A stretch of 61,526 bases of DNA from Allomyces macrogynus ATCC 38327 (Eukaryota; Blastocladiomycota; Blastocladiomycetes; Blastocladiales; Blastocladiaceae), in contig GG745337.1 of NCBI GenBank assembly GCA_000151295.1, positions 1,031,499 to 1,093,024 on the forward strand. Reading direction: 5' to 3'. Both the position numbers and the translations under genes were made by a program. Within the stretch, counting starts at the first letter, position 1. Each line of letters starts with the position of its first letter. Below the pieces are notes generated by a model. The model did no database searches and had not been told where the DNA came from. It was given only the letters and a program-made list of their open reading frames with translations. Below are positions 25,053 through 35,476 of this stretch, piece by piece.

Positions 25053-26629
25053 TCACAGAGCAGCAAGCACGCCGGCCGCAACTACCCCAACGGCCGCGCC
25101 CAACCCTGCCCCCGACACGGGCACCGCGGCCGCGTTCGGGTTCTTCACCACGTTCGCCGTCTCGGTCGCGCTCGCGCCCGACAGCGTGCCCTGCGCCGCA
25201 CCGTTCCCCGCAGGGGCCGTGGCCGAATACCCGGCCGGCGCCGTGTTTGATGCTATATACACCCGACAGCCAACCGTGAGCTCTCCCGGCACCATCTGGA
25301 CCCAAAATCAAGCAAACGTACCGCGATACGCTTCCTGCACGCCCACGCACGCGTCGAGCGGCAAGATCGTGTACCCGTACCCGCGGATCGTGGCCACCAA
25401 GTCCGGGATCAGAACCGATGCGGCCGAGTTCAGGTCGTGATGCACGGCAATGAGGGACTGTTGTGGGTTGTTGCCCACGGCGTTGAAGGCCTCGACGTAC
25501 TTGGTCGTGATCATGCCGCCGGGGTACCCGCCGGACGCGGCGTACGCGTAGTCTCTGTTGCGAGAGAGGGAACGTGGTGAGTGGAGTGTAGGGATTGGGG
25601 GGGGGGGGGGGGACGGGGGTACGGACTGCACGTCGAGGTTGAACCCGGTCACGACCATATTCATGGACTGGGTCAGGGAGACGACGCGATCGTCGACTTG
25701 GCCGTAATTGTACCGGACAAACTTGGGGTACCGACCGGTCACTTTTTTGAGAGCCTCAGATTGCGAGACTGTGGTCAGGGGCGTGTTGAATTTAGTTTGA
25801 CGCCCATGTCCCAGTCAGCGGTCCGCGGCGAGCGTACCGAGCGACTGAATTAACGTGGCGTTATCCAGCTTGAGCGCGTTCGTGTTCGGGTCAAACCGCA
25901 GGCCAACAATATGGCCATCGGCCACTGCCTGTGCGGCAAACACGGGCCCGTCGCTGAACGAGTTCATCACCGACGGGACAAAGTGGAACGCGACCTTGGT
26001 CTGCGCCGCCTTGAACGCCGCAAGGTAGTCGCCGAGTTTCAGTCCCTGTGAAACGCGTCGTGTCAGTCGCGGATCTGGACGCAAAATAGCGAGCAGTGAT
26101 GATGCGTACCGGGCCATCGTCAAACGTCATCGAGAGAACCTTCAGGTTTGTCGCCGTGCAGTGTGTTGGGACCGAGATCGGGACTACACGTTGTCGTTTC
26201 AAAACGCGTCAGTCCTCCCGCTCCCCACTTCACCAATTCCTCGCCAACAAACGTACGAGGCACCGCCGCCTCCGCTGCAGCCGTCGTCGTCACCGGCGCC
26301 GGCGTGCGCCGCTCCACATCACCGCGCCCCGAATGCCCGACCCCCAACAATTCCGGGCCCACCATGACCACGGCCAGCATCACGAGCGCAAGCAACGAGT
26401 ACTGCACGGTGTCGCGCACGAGACCTCGGCCGCTGGCCGTCGTCACCGTGCCACTCCCGCCGCCAGAGGACGACGCGAGCGACTGCGCGCTGCCGAGCGG
26501 CGACGCGTACCGGCCGGCAACGGCGCGCTTGCGCAGCGGTACTGTGCCGGTGCCGCCGGTGCTGGTGCCGGAGCCAGAGGAGGGCGCGTCTTGCGCGTGC
26601 GCGGGGTTGGCGGGTGAGGGATTGCCCAT
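25053..26629 (-). CDS. Chitin-deacetylase-like (NodB fold) membrane protein, probably inactive
   Basis: Six exons (26629-26257, 26183-26110, 26045-25838, 25768-25627, 25554-25322, 25252-25053) give 409 residues in phase, with donors gtacgt, gtacgc, gtacgc, gtccgt and gtacgt. A cytosolic N-terminus of about 75 residues precedes one membrane segment (YSLLALVMLAVVMVGPELLG). A NodB domain follows: motif 1 LSMTFDDGPG is intact, and motif 5 SLIAVHHDLN is intact. Motif 2, normally GHxxGNHTxxHP, reads GHIVGLRFDPNTN, so both zinc-binding histidines are absent. Motif 3, RPPYG-like, reads VRYNYG. The C-terminus is Ala/Thr-rich and ends in a hydrophobic stretch (VGVVAAGVLAAL) like a GPI signal, which is odd together with an N-terminal anchor. 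The fold is clear; loss of deacetylase activity is inferred from the missing ligands. Confidence 0.85.
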
Positions 26630-27381
26630 CTTGTTGGTGTTGTCTGGCGTGGATGATCGCGTGCGGGCGGGTTCGGGTTGAGATTGGGCTGATGGACGCG
26701 GTTTTCGTGGGTGCAGGAAACTTTTGCTGGATCAGCGCGGACGTGGGGAGCGCGGGCGAGTTGCAGCGGGTCGCGCGCGCCGCCGCGGACGGCTGCGATG
26801 CCCTTCCATGTTGCCGAGGGTCAGCGCCGCTGGAAACGGCGCGTCGTGGGCCGCCTTTGATCAAAACCGACAAAAGAACGACGCGACGGGAGACGGAAAG
26901 CGTGGCTGACGCGGTCACGCAAAGCTCACGCCCATGGGTCCCACCGTCTCGCGCCTCACGATGCTTGCCGTTGGCCCGCCGCACAAGCACGTCGCAGGCA
27001 CGGCCGGAGCAGGGCGGGTATGAGCCGTGCGGCAATGTTCGTACACGAGATGCGCTTGTCTGAAACCGGCCAGCGTGTCACGCCCGTCCCCGTGCTGCGA
27101 CCGTTTCTGGGACAGAAGGAACCAATCCTGGGCGAAAGTCATTATCGACCACGGTAGAGTCATTGTCGACCACAGCAGTGTCGAGTTCCCACAAACGCAA
27201 CCGTGTTCACCTGGATGCGACAAGGGGCGGAATCAAAATCAGATCAAAATCGACCAGAGTGTCTACACAAACATGGGTACGCAAAAACCAAGGGGCCCGC
27301 AAGGCCGGAAACAGCAGCAGCGAAAAAAAAAAAAAAATACGAAATACAGGCAATCTGGCCCGAAATACAGGAAATCTAGCC
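26630..27381. other. Intergenic region (752 bp) between two minus-strand genes
   Basis: This holds the 3' end of the GPCR gene and the promoter of the deacetylase-like gene. Two imperfect direct repeats are visible: GTC-ATT-RTC-GAC-CAC units at about 27138-27180, and CGAAATACAGG units at about 27345-27382. A run of A lies at about 27324-27337. No gene is seen. Confidence 0.45.
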
Positions 27382-30300
27382 TCACAACAGCGCCGCTGGC
27401 GTCGCCGCGCCCGCCGCCAACCCACCCGCCGTCGCTGCTGGCGGTGACGGAGCGGGGACCCCCAGCATCGACCGCGCACCAACCGACACTGACGCGTTCC
27501 CGCCCGCAGCCGTACGATCCGCAACAATCAGTGCTTGCCGCAGGACATGCACCCACCGATCCGTCTGCTCCCTCGTCTCCGTGTGGAACGTGAAGTTATG
27601 GAACGCCGACCGCACCACAAACTCGCACCAATTGATATCTGGGAAATCGAGCGTGCGGTCGGTCGGCGACGTCGGTGACGTTGGGGACATGGTCGATGTC
27701 GGCGTCACCGTCATATCCGACGGGTACCGCACCGGCGGGTGGTGGTGTGCCGCGGCATTACCCGTGCTCGACCTCGGGCGCGGGTGATGCCCAACCGCGT
27801 GCGCGGTACCGCCGTGCAAGTCGCTCGACGGCAAAAACGACGTGGCCGTCGGCGAGGCCAAATCGGCCTTGCTCGATGCGGCCGCCGCAGCGACTGCAAG
27901 CGCGCTCGGTGCGGGCCCGACGCTTCCCGGTGTCCCAGCGACGATCCCCACCGACCCGGTCGCGCCACCACCACCGGCGGTGGCCCCAAACGTCTCCATC
28001 CCCGTCGCCGAAGCACTCGTCTCGTAAAACCGACGCGACGGCAACAGTTTCGTCGCGCGGTCCCGACTCCTCGCGCGCGCCCTCGCGCGAGCATGGTCGG
28101 CCGGTCCGAGCACCGCCAAAAACTGGAACGTTTCAAACGCCGGCAACCCTTCGGAAATCTCGCCCATGGTAATCAGCCGCAAGTGCGGCAAGACTGTGAC
28201 GCGCACCGTGCGCCACCGCTCAAACGATGTCAGGAACCGGCCGAGCAGCCGGCCGCCGGACAGGATCCGGTGCGACTTCTTGACGATCAATTGGCCCTCG
28301 AGCGTCTCGCAGCCCGGCGCCGGGTCGGCCGCGACATTTGGGCCCGTCGTGATCATGCCGGCGGGGATCGTGTCGGTGTCGCCGCCTGCGGCGGCCCAGG
28401 CACGCCGTGCGCGTACAACGGTCATGTCCACGTCGACCGACCGGATGGATGCGGTCGCAGTGCGACCAAGACCAGTACCGCCGATACTCGCGCCGGTGGG
28501 CTTGTTCCCGACGGCCAATCCGGGCGGCGCGTTGCGGTTAAGCCAGAGCGCGTAGAGCGGTGGGAAAAAGAAGGCGAACAGCGCAAACGTCGCGCAGAAC
28601 AGCAGAATCACGAGCCGGATCGAATACGACACGACGTAATCGGCGTTGAGGGGCGGGAAGAACGTGGGGAGCAGGACGGCACCGCCCAACAGGATGTTAT
28701 ATGTGCAGAGCGCGATCGCCTTGGACTCGGAGTAGCCCGCGAGCGGGATCGTGCGCGTGTTCCATGCGAGCAAGGCACCGTAGAGCACAAGGGCGCCGTT
28801 GTAGAAGCAAATCACGAGAAAGACAGGGCTCTCGTAGAGCGATGGTAGCGTCGCGGGCTTGTTGTGCGCGAGCCGGATCACGTCGGGTTCTGGACCAGTG
28901 ACGGTGTTCGTCATGGGCAAGCACACGTGGTACTCGCTGCGGTCCTGATAGACGTGCATGTACCGGAACGGGCTCAGCGCGATCCATAGTGCGACAAGCA
29001 CGGCGTCAATGCCGATCAGGACCATTGAGAGACGCAAAATCTTGGAGTCGGGTAAGCCCTTGCGGAACATGAGCGGGCTGCCAAACAGCTGCCAGATGCG
29101 CTGGAAAAGAGAAGGGACGCACGCATGGCACCGACCGTCAGTTCCAATCGACCACGGCAAGCAAGTCATAGTCAGTAGCACGAACCTGGTTCTTGGCAAT
29201 AATATTGCCCAAGACGAGCGCGATACCGAGCACAGCCATGGCGGGCGTCACGTTGCAGAGCACGGTCGTGTTGGCGAGCAGGTGCAGTGCCGCCGTGGTA
29301 TAAATACACGCGAGCCCGAGCAAAACAAGCGAGCAAAAAATGGGCGAAATGGCACGGATCGTGGGCGTGCGGCGCTTGGCGAGAATCACGAGCCACGTCA
29401 AGAAGCACAGAAGAATGCCGATGCCACTCAAAATCTCGACCGTGAGCCCAAACACCGACGTCGGCGAGATGCTGATGTCTTTGTCCAGAAGAAGATCAGC
29501 AAGTGAGTTTCGACTCGATCGACCCGAAAAAAGAAAAAAAAACGAGAAAAGCCACCGTACTCGCGTATGTCGAGGCATCAGGCGGCACTTCCGTGCGCCT
29601 TCCCGAAAAAATCGGCTCGGCGAGCCTGGCAAACGAGTCGATCTTGCGATAGATGGTCTTGAGCCCGTCGCGCTGCCAGTTCAGAATCTCGTATCCATCC
29701 ACCAAATCCAGGTTGTTGTCAAACTGCATGAGCCCGTGCGGCCCCACGGCCTTGATCGAGTTGAGCGTGTTCATGTCGATCGGGCCGCGCGAAAACTTGC
29801 CCGACGCGAGTGCCGCAGCGACGGATGCTTGCTCACCGGGCGGCGCGTCGTTGATATACTGCAGAAGCATCCGGAACAGGAGCTGGCCGCACATGTAGGC
29901 CTGCGCCTCGTTGTTGGTTATGTCGTGGCCCGTGAATCGCACGAGGTTGGTCGTGAAGTCGACAAACGACTTGAGCCCTTCGAGGTCGCCAAGCACGGAG
30001 ACGACAAACGTGCCGAGCGCGGGACTATCCATACCGAGCAGGAAATCGGTGCCTTTGCCGTCGTATGCGTCCACGACCGCGTCGGTCATGTTGTTGATGA
30101 ACACCCAGGTCACTAGAGAGCGGAAACTGGCATTGGTCAAGAGGTGGACAAAACAAACAAAGTCCAGAAAAAGCACGGTGGCAGTGCGCAGTGCCTACAA
30201 TCCGGGCGCCCGAGCAACGACGTCTTGGCGAGGTGTTTGATCAGAGCGCGTTGCGGGTCGTTCACGGACCCGACCAGAATCACCGTGTTCGACGACGACA

Positions 30301-31273
30301 GGACGTCTTGCAGCGGCCGATCAAAGTCGGACGCGGCACCGTCTTCCCAAAAGGTAATACGCGTCATTTCGAAATCGGGTTGCTGGTCGACGATCGAGCC
30401 CACGCTCTGCGCGACTACAGAGGGCACGTCCGTTCGTCAGTTTCGAGCAGCTCGAGTCATCAAATAGCAAACGAGAAACGTACACCCCGATCCAAACGCA
30501 TCCATGGATGACAAGAGCGCAAACCGCTGCCACTTCATCTCCTTCATGAGGTCGAGAAACGCGCGCGCATAGACTGCCGCAGCGGCAATCGTTCGAAAAA
30601 ACGTTGGATACTAATTAGCGCAAGGAAGGAACGAGAGATCAATCGACCATGCAACGAAATCACCTCGTTCACGGCCACGACGCACCTCCTTCTTGTTCGA
30701 CAGTTCCGGATGCACCGCACTGAAACTGCATTGCGGGACCTGCAACCGCGACGACACGAGCGCCTGCGCCAGCGAATTGCGGCTTGTCACCTCGCCCACG
30801 ATCCCGACGGCGCCGCGTTGCACGACATCAAGCGTCGCCAAGACGGCCTGCGCGGGTGCCGTTTCGGGAATCACGGGCGAAAACGCGCGTCCCGGGAACG
30901 CGGTCGCCGACGAATTGGCCTGGTAGGTGTCGGCGATCAGCAAGTCAAACTGTACGCCAAACTTGTTCATCAGCGGGCCCCAGACCGGGTCCTTTGGCAG
31001 CTCGTGCCGCGACAAGTCGACGGCCTCGATCGCGACGCGGGCCATGTCAGCGATTTCCGTGTTCACGTCGGTTGTTGGGACGACGACCGCGACCTTGATC
31101 GTGGCCGTGGCGGAGCCGCCGCCGCTGCTGGAGCTCGCGGTTCGCGACGGTGTTGGTGATGGGTCGGCTGCATGAACTGGAGGCACGGGCACGAGAAGCG
31201 TTGCGAGAAAGACGAGCGCGGCCAAGAACAGCCATGGTACGTGACCGGGTCGCGGTCGGTTATGTCGAGGCAT
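27382..31273 (-). CDS. Class C GPCR (GABA-B-receptor-like) with PH-like C-terminal region
   Basis: Six exons (31273-30686, 30610-30484, 30414-30199, 30112-29561, 29478-29186, 29100-27382) join in phase into 1164 residues. The start MPRHNRP leads into a signal peptide (WLFLAALVFLATLLVPVPPV). Residues about 55-480 form a bilobed periplasmic-binding-like domain of the ANF-receptor type (IKVAVVVPTTDVNT, GIVGEVTSRNSLA, WVFINNMTDAVVDAY). Seven membrane helices lie between about 500 and 785, from VFGLTVEILSGIGILLCFL to LLFCATFALFAFFFPP, with the loop text of GABA-B-like receptors. The roughly 380-residue cytosolic tail has two conserved-looking pieces, one near residue 855-905 (GQLIVKKSHRILSGG) and one near 1088-1120 (FHTETREQTDRWVHVLRQAL), that look like the first strands and the C-terminal helix of a PH domain split by a disordered insert. 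It is probably a small-molecule receptor at the plasma membrane; the ligand is unknown. Confidence 0.87.
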
Positions 31274-32615
31274 GGTCGGTGCGGGTAGCGGGACGGCGTG
31301 CGCGATACGGAGAGCCGATCCAGCAACAGCAGCAGGGCCGCAACCGGCGCAGACCGGCGCCGATGCCGACATTCCCGCCGGTTCTGTGGAGAGGGAGGAA
31401 ATCAAGGGTCAGCGACGGCGGTCCCTGGCGCCAAATGCCCACTTGGATTCCACAACGAACGTTGCGAGATATGTAGGCCGCGAAGACGCGTGCGCGCGCC
31501 CCAGGAACTGGCGACCTGGCGACCGATCACCGTCTCCCCTGCACCCGATGGACGGCTCGCAGCTGCAAAGGGGCACAGGGAGTCGACGCGCGGAAGCGGA
31601 CGCGAAACGACCAAGAAGCAGGCGGGCGAGTGCGGCGACGGCGAAAGGTTTTGGGGGGAAAAGCGTGGGGCAGGTCTGCAAACGTCGGCGAAGAGTTCGA
31701 GTGGCGGCGCGCCGACTGGGCCGTCTTGGCCACTGCTTGTCGCACAGATGAGGCCGAAGCAGGAACGGATGGAGTGCGTTTTTCCGAACGTGCGGACACA
31801 GGCGCACTTGGTCCGCCACAGCATGCACGGTCGTGACAACAATGGCCCGAGGCAATGGAGGTTGCAGCAATACTGTTCCCGCTCTATCACCAATCCACCT
31901 ATCGACGGCGCTGCGGGTGGACAAGCAGCGAATATCCTGTCAAATCACGAAACGCGACCGGTCGTGCTCGACGTGCAGCAAAACAGCGATTCGGCCAGCG
32001 CCGGAGCGGGAGGCGCTGGCAATTGAACTCGTCGATACTTGTTGATTGGCTAACCGCGTTGAGCCAGCTCGTAATATGGATTGCAACAAGTTGCGCCGGG
32101 AAACGGCGCCTTGGGCGCAACCTCGTTGAAGAGATTGTAACAACTGATGATATTTGCCAGTTGACACGATGGTCCACTCCAGCTCGGCGCCCCGCTTCCA
32201 GTCTCCTCGGAGAGATGTTCTTGAAGGCGAACGAGTGCCATCATTGATCGGGTGTTGCAAGGTCATGAAGTGTCCGCGCAACCGACTGGAGGCAAGGCGA
32301 GAAGGCGGCCCCGGGCGATCCTGGCGTGCAGATCAACTGACAGTGGCGACATTTTGATTCATTTGCGAAAAATGAAGCTGGTTTGACGTCCATCGGCCTT
32401 CGTTGTTACACTGCACGTGATGTCTACCGCAACCGCGCCATTGGGGACAGCGCGGCGACGCTCACGATTCGAATCTCGGTCGCGCCGGTTTGACTCAGGT
32501 TCAACTTGGGTGTCAACGACCCGCGAAAACTGCACTGCGTCGCCCCGGGCGTCTGAAACTGCAACACTTCCCGCACTTTGTTGTTCTCGCGCCGTTCAGC
32601 TCAGCACGGCACGCT
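31274..32615. promoter_or_regulatory. Divergent intergenic region (1342 bp) between the GPCR and TAF10
   Basis: This must contain both promoters. From about 31870 to 32400 it is AT-richer. Long overlapping frames exist on both strands (for example 31298-32026 plus) but their composition is Arg/Ala/Ser-rich with no family motif. I see no gene. Confidence 0.45.
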
Positions 32616-33478
32616 ATGGACCCGAACCTGAACCCGCCGCCCCCTTCGGCGCCGACGCTTGCCGCGCCGGCACCCGCGCCATTGCCGGCCCCAACGACCC
32701 TCGGCGCCATGGTCAACGGCGCCGGATCTGCGGCCGCGAGTCCGGCACCCAATGGGCCCACGCCGATGCAAGTCGATGCCGTCACACCCGCCTTGGAATC
32801 CTTGAACACTACCGCGAATGGGTCCGCGCCAGGACCATCATCGTCAACCGGTGCCGCAGCGGCCGCAGTAGCAGCAGCAGCAACGGCAGCGGCAGCAGGA
32901 AGTGCAGCCGGTCCACCTGCGCCGCCATTGCCACCGGCCACGCGGCTCGAGGAGGATCTCGCGCGCAAGGAGTTGAGCTTGGCCGAGTTGATCATGTTGA
33001 TGGACGAGTACAAGCCGCTGGTGCGTCTGTGCTTGTCATGCGCGACCACTGTGGCTGTTCGTGGACTGATACGGTGGTCACTGGTCAGGTCCCCGACGCC
33101 GTGACCGACTACTACCTCGGCAAGTCCGGTTTCCAGTGCGATGACGTGCGCATGTACGTTGTTCTCCCTCACACGCACGTCCAGCTACGGGAGTTGGCGA
33201 ACCTGACCCACAACCGTCAATAGCAAGCGCGCTCTTGCGCTCGCAGCGCAAAAGTTCATTGCCGACGTGGCCACCGATGCACTGCACTTTTGCAAAGTGC
33301 GGCAGCAGTCGGTTCCGGCGCGGAAACCGTCCAAGGTGCGTTGTTTCCCGCTATATTTGTCGCTTCGTTCTGTGGGTCTCACCCGATGATTTAGAAACAC
33401 GTCTTGACCATGGAGGACCTGTCGTCGGCGCTCGCCGAGTACGGTGTCACTGTCAAGAAACCCGAGTACTTGTCGTGA
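32616..33478 (+). CDS. TAF10: TAF10, TFIID and SAGA histone-fold subunit
   Basis: Four exons (32616-33020, 33089-33153, 33224-33335, 33395-33478) give 221 residues in phase; donors are gtgcgt, gtacgt and gtgcgt. The first about 115 residues are Ala/Pro-rich and disordered. The TAF10 histone fold follows: ELIMLMDEYKPLVPDAV, TDYYLGKSGFQ, ALALAAQKFIADVATDALH, and the end TMEDLSSALAEYGVTVKKPE. This matches TAF10 over its whole conserved part. In other fungi TAF10 pairs with TAF3 or TAF8 in TFIID and with SPT7 in SAGA. The 5' context (AACACTTCCCGCACTTTG, then ATG at 32616) and the absence of upstream in-frame homology support this start. Confidence 0.95.
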
Positions 33479-34318
33479 GGGTGCGGCGTGGGAGTAGCGA
33501 GAGAGCGAGCGGGGAGGGGTTGGAGAGAATGCGCGGCGACGGGTGGTGGTAGTGCGACGACGGGTGGAGAGCGCGCAATGGCGGGTGGAGATGACGTGTG
33601 GGCGTGTGAGGAGGGCGAAATGGAAGGATCTCGTCTTGTGTGTCCGTGTTCCTCGTGGTGGTCGGCAGTGTGGTCAGGTCATGGTCACCTCATGACTCTT
33701 AAGTGATCTCAAAATGAAACCAATTGAACCAACACTGAGCACTGGTGGCCGAGTTGATGCCGGTTGCATCGCAGCAATGATGTCGTCTCCCCTGCCTCTG
33801 TTGGTTTGGCTCTCGCCCGGCACGTCCAACGCGTCGGCGACGTGGCAGCGACGCGCGCCAAGTAGAGCGATGCAGACGACCAAATCTTTGACCAAAGAGG
33901 GGAGACTGGAGCACACAGACCCTGACCCACAGCACAAAACAAGTCACGGAAGAAATGCATCATGGATTAAATTCGGAGAATCGACACCAACGCAGAGCAA
34001 GCAAGAAAGCAAATGCAAGGACGCTAGGGATTCACGAACGAGGAGGTGGGGGAGGGGGGCGGTACAACAGCCCATGACAACACAAAAACGACACGCCAAC
34101 AGAGAGAAAAATAGAAACCCAAAACGCGATGTGGGATGAGGAGAGAGAGATAGGGCATTTGGGGTCAAGACGAGGTAAGATAACGAGTATCGGCGGACAG
34201 AAGGGCACTGATCGGTTGCAAACGGGTAGGGAGAGCAAAAGCAAACGGTGGACAAGGCGCGGGCGAACTAGACCAGAGCGCAGGTCCACAACCAACGAGA
34301 AACGGCGCAAAAGCAAAT
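33479..34318. other. Convergent intergenic region (840 bp)
   Basis: The 3' ends of TAF10 and the cyclin gene face each other here. The stretch from about 33700 to 34320 is A-rich on the plus strand, unlike the GC-rich coding flanks, and includes purine-rich GAGAGAGA-like runs near 34138-34150. No gene is seen. Confidence 0.5.
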
Positions 34319-35476
34319 CTAAAGCGAGGCGACACCATCGGCGGGTGCAGCAGAGGTAACGGGTGGCAGGGCCGTCGCGTCGTCGACGCGAGTCACGGGC
34401 ACGAGTTCCGACGTGGCGGGTTTCGGCATGTCGGGCGTGAGCGGCGGCGACGGCGGCGTGACGACCGGGCGCACGGGCGTGCCCGGTGCCGGGACCATAC
34501 CCGCCGCAGCGACGCGCGCAGCCGCAGCCGAGTGCGCCGCGAGCCGAACCGCGTACTTGGCAAATTCGTCGGCGTCGACATGTGCGCGGTACTCGAGCGC
34601 GGCGAGCAGGTCGCGTTCGAGAGCGTTCAACTCGGCGAGCGGGATCCCGCCGACGCGCGCAGCGTGCTTGTTGGTGTAGAACACGTCCGAGTGCGCCTTG
34701 GTCGCCACGACCATGGCCACGAGCAGCAGACGGTGCACATTGGCCGTGCACACGACGACTTGCGGCGCTGGGGCACCACCCGAGGCCACTCGGTCAATCA
34801 GGATCAGGGCCGCGAGCCACACGGCAGAGGGCACGGGTGCGTAGCGCGTGAACCGGGCTGCGTACGCGGCGAGCGAGAGCGTCGGCAGGGCGCGTACCGA
34901 AGGGCTGCGAAACTTGGTGGCAGCGGCATGCAGATGCGTGCTGGTGGACAGGGCGGACCGGCGCAGGAGCGCGTCGTTCGCGACGGCGATGGTCGTGAGC
35001 AGGTTGGTGACAATGAGCGGCATCGAGTCGACGGCAGCCGCGGCCGCAACGGCATGGACCGGACGCGTCGGCGTGACGACATGGACGCCGTGCTTGGCCA
35101 TGGTCGAGGTCGAGCCGACTGTGGGCCTTGGCGGCGTGGCCAGCGACGCCGACGCCAACGAGGCTTGCCGCGATGACGCGTCGGACGGTACGGGCGAGGG
35201 CTGGAAGCGCGCGCGGTTCAAGGACGTGGCGGGCGACGCGCGGCGCGACGAGGTCGACGAGGCCGAGGCAGTACGGCGGAGCGGGCGGTTGATGGAGCGG
35301 GCGCGAGACACGGTGGGAGACGGAACGTGGGGTTCGCGTGCCACCGCGCCAACCGCAGCAACCGCAGCCGCCGGCGGGAGGACAACGTCACTTGTTGTCC
35401 GAGCCGTGGCCGGCGGCTCCACATCCATGACCACGCCGGTTGGCCTCCTCGACGACCAAACAGTCGACATGACCAT
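34319..35476 (-). CDS. PHO80/Pcl-type cyclin
   Basis: A single exon of 385 residues. The cyclin box lies at about residues 170-300: FRSPSVRALPTLSLAAYAARF, FTRYAPVPSAVWLAALILIDR, NVHRLLLVAMVVATKAHSD, then VFYTNKHAARVGGIPLAELN and LERDLLAAL. The HxARVGGxxxxELNxLE segment is characteristic of the Pho80/Pcl/CNPPD1 group, which partners Pho85-type CDKs in phosphate sensing, polarity or glycogen control. The N-terminal 160 residues are Ser/Ala/Pro-rich with RSxSxxRPLRRTAS phosphosite-like text. The frame stays open far upstream (to about 36403), but the first ATG giving sensible composition is 35476, with another ATG two codons later; the upstream part is probably 5' leader and promoter. Confidence 0.82.
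   Translation of the reverse strand: MVMSTVWSSRRPTGVVMDVEPPATARTTSDVVLPPAAAVAAVGAVAREPHVPSPTVSRARSINRPLRRTASASSTSSRRASPATSLNRARFQPSPVPSDASSRQASLASASLATPPRPTVGSTSTMAKHGVHVVTPTRPVHAVAAAAAVDSMPLIVTNLLTTIAVANDALLRRSALSTSTHLHAAATKFRSPSVRALPTLSLAAYAARFTRYAPVPSAVWLAALILIDRVASGGAPAPQVVVCTANVHRLLLVAMVVATKAHSDVFYTNKHAARVGGIPLAELNALERDLLAALEYRAHVDADEFAKYAVRLAAHSAAAARVAAAGMVPAPGTPVRPVVTPPSPPLTPDMPKPATSELVPVTRVDDATALPPVTSAAPADGVASL

Noticed and set aside
27324..27337. A run that might be a retrotransposed poly(A) tail
   Set aside because: No target-site duplication or coding remnant lies upstream; it sits just past the GPCR stop as a simple homopolymer.
31298..32026. 242-residue plus-strand frame upstream of the GPCR
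   Set aside because: It overlaps the signal-peptide side of the GPCR on the other strand, and its composition looks like non-coding GC-rich sequence.
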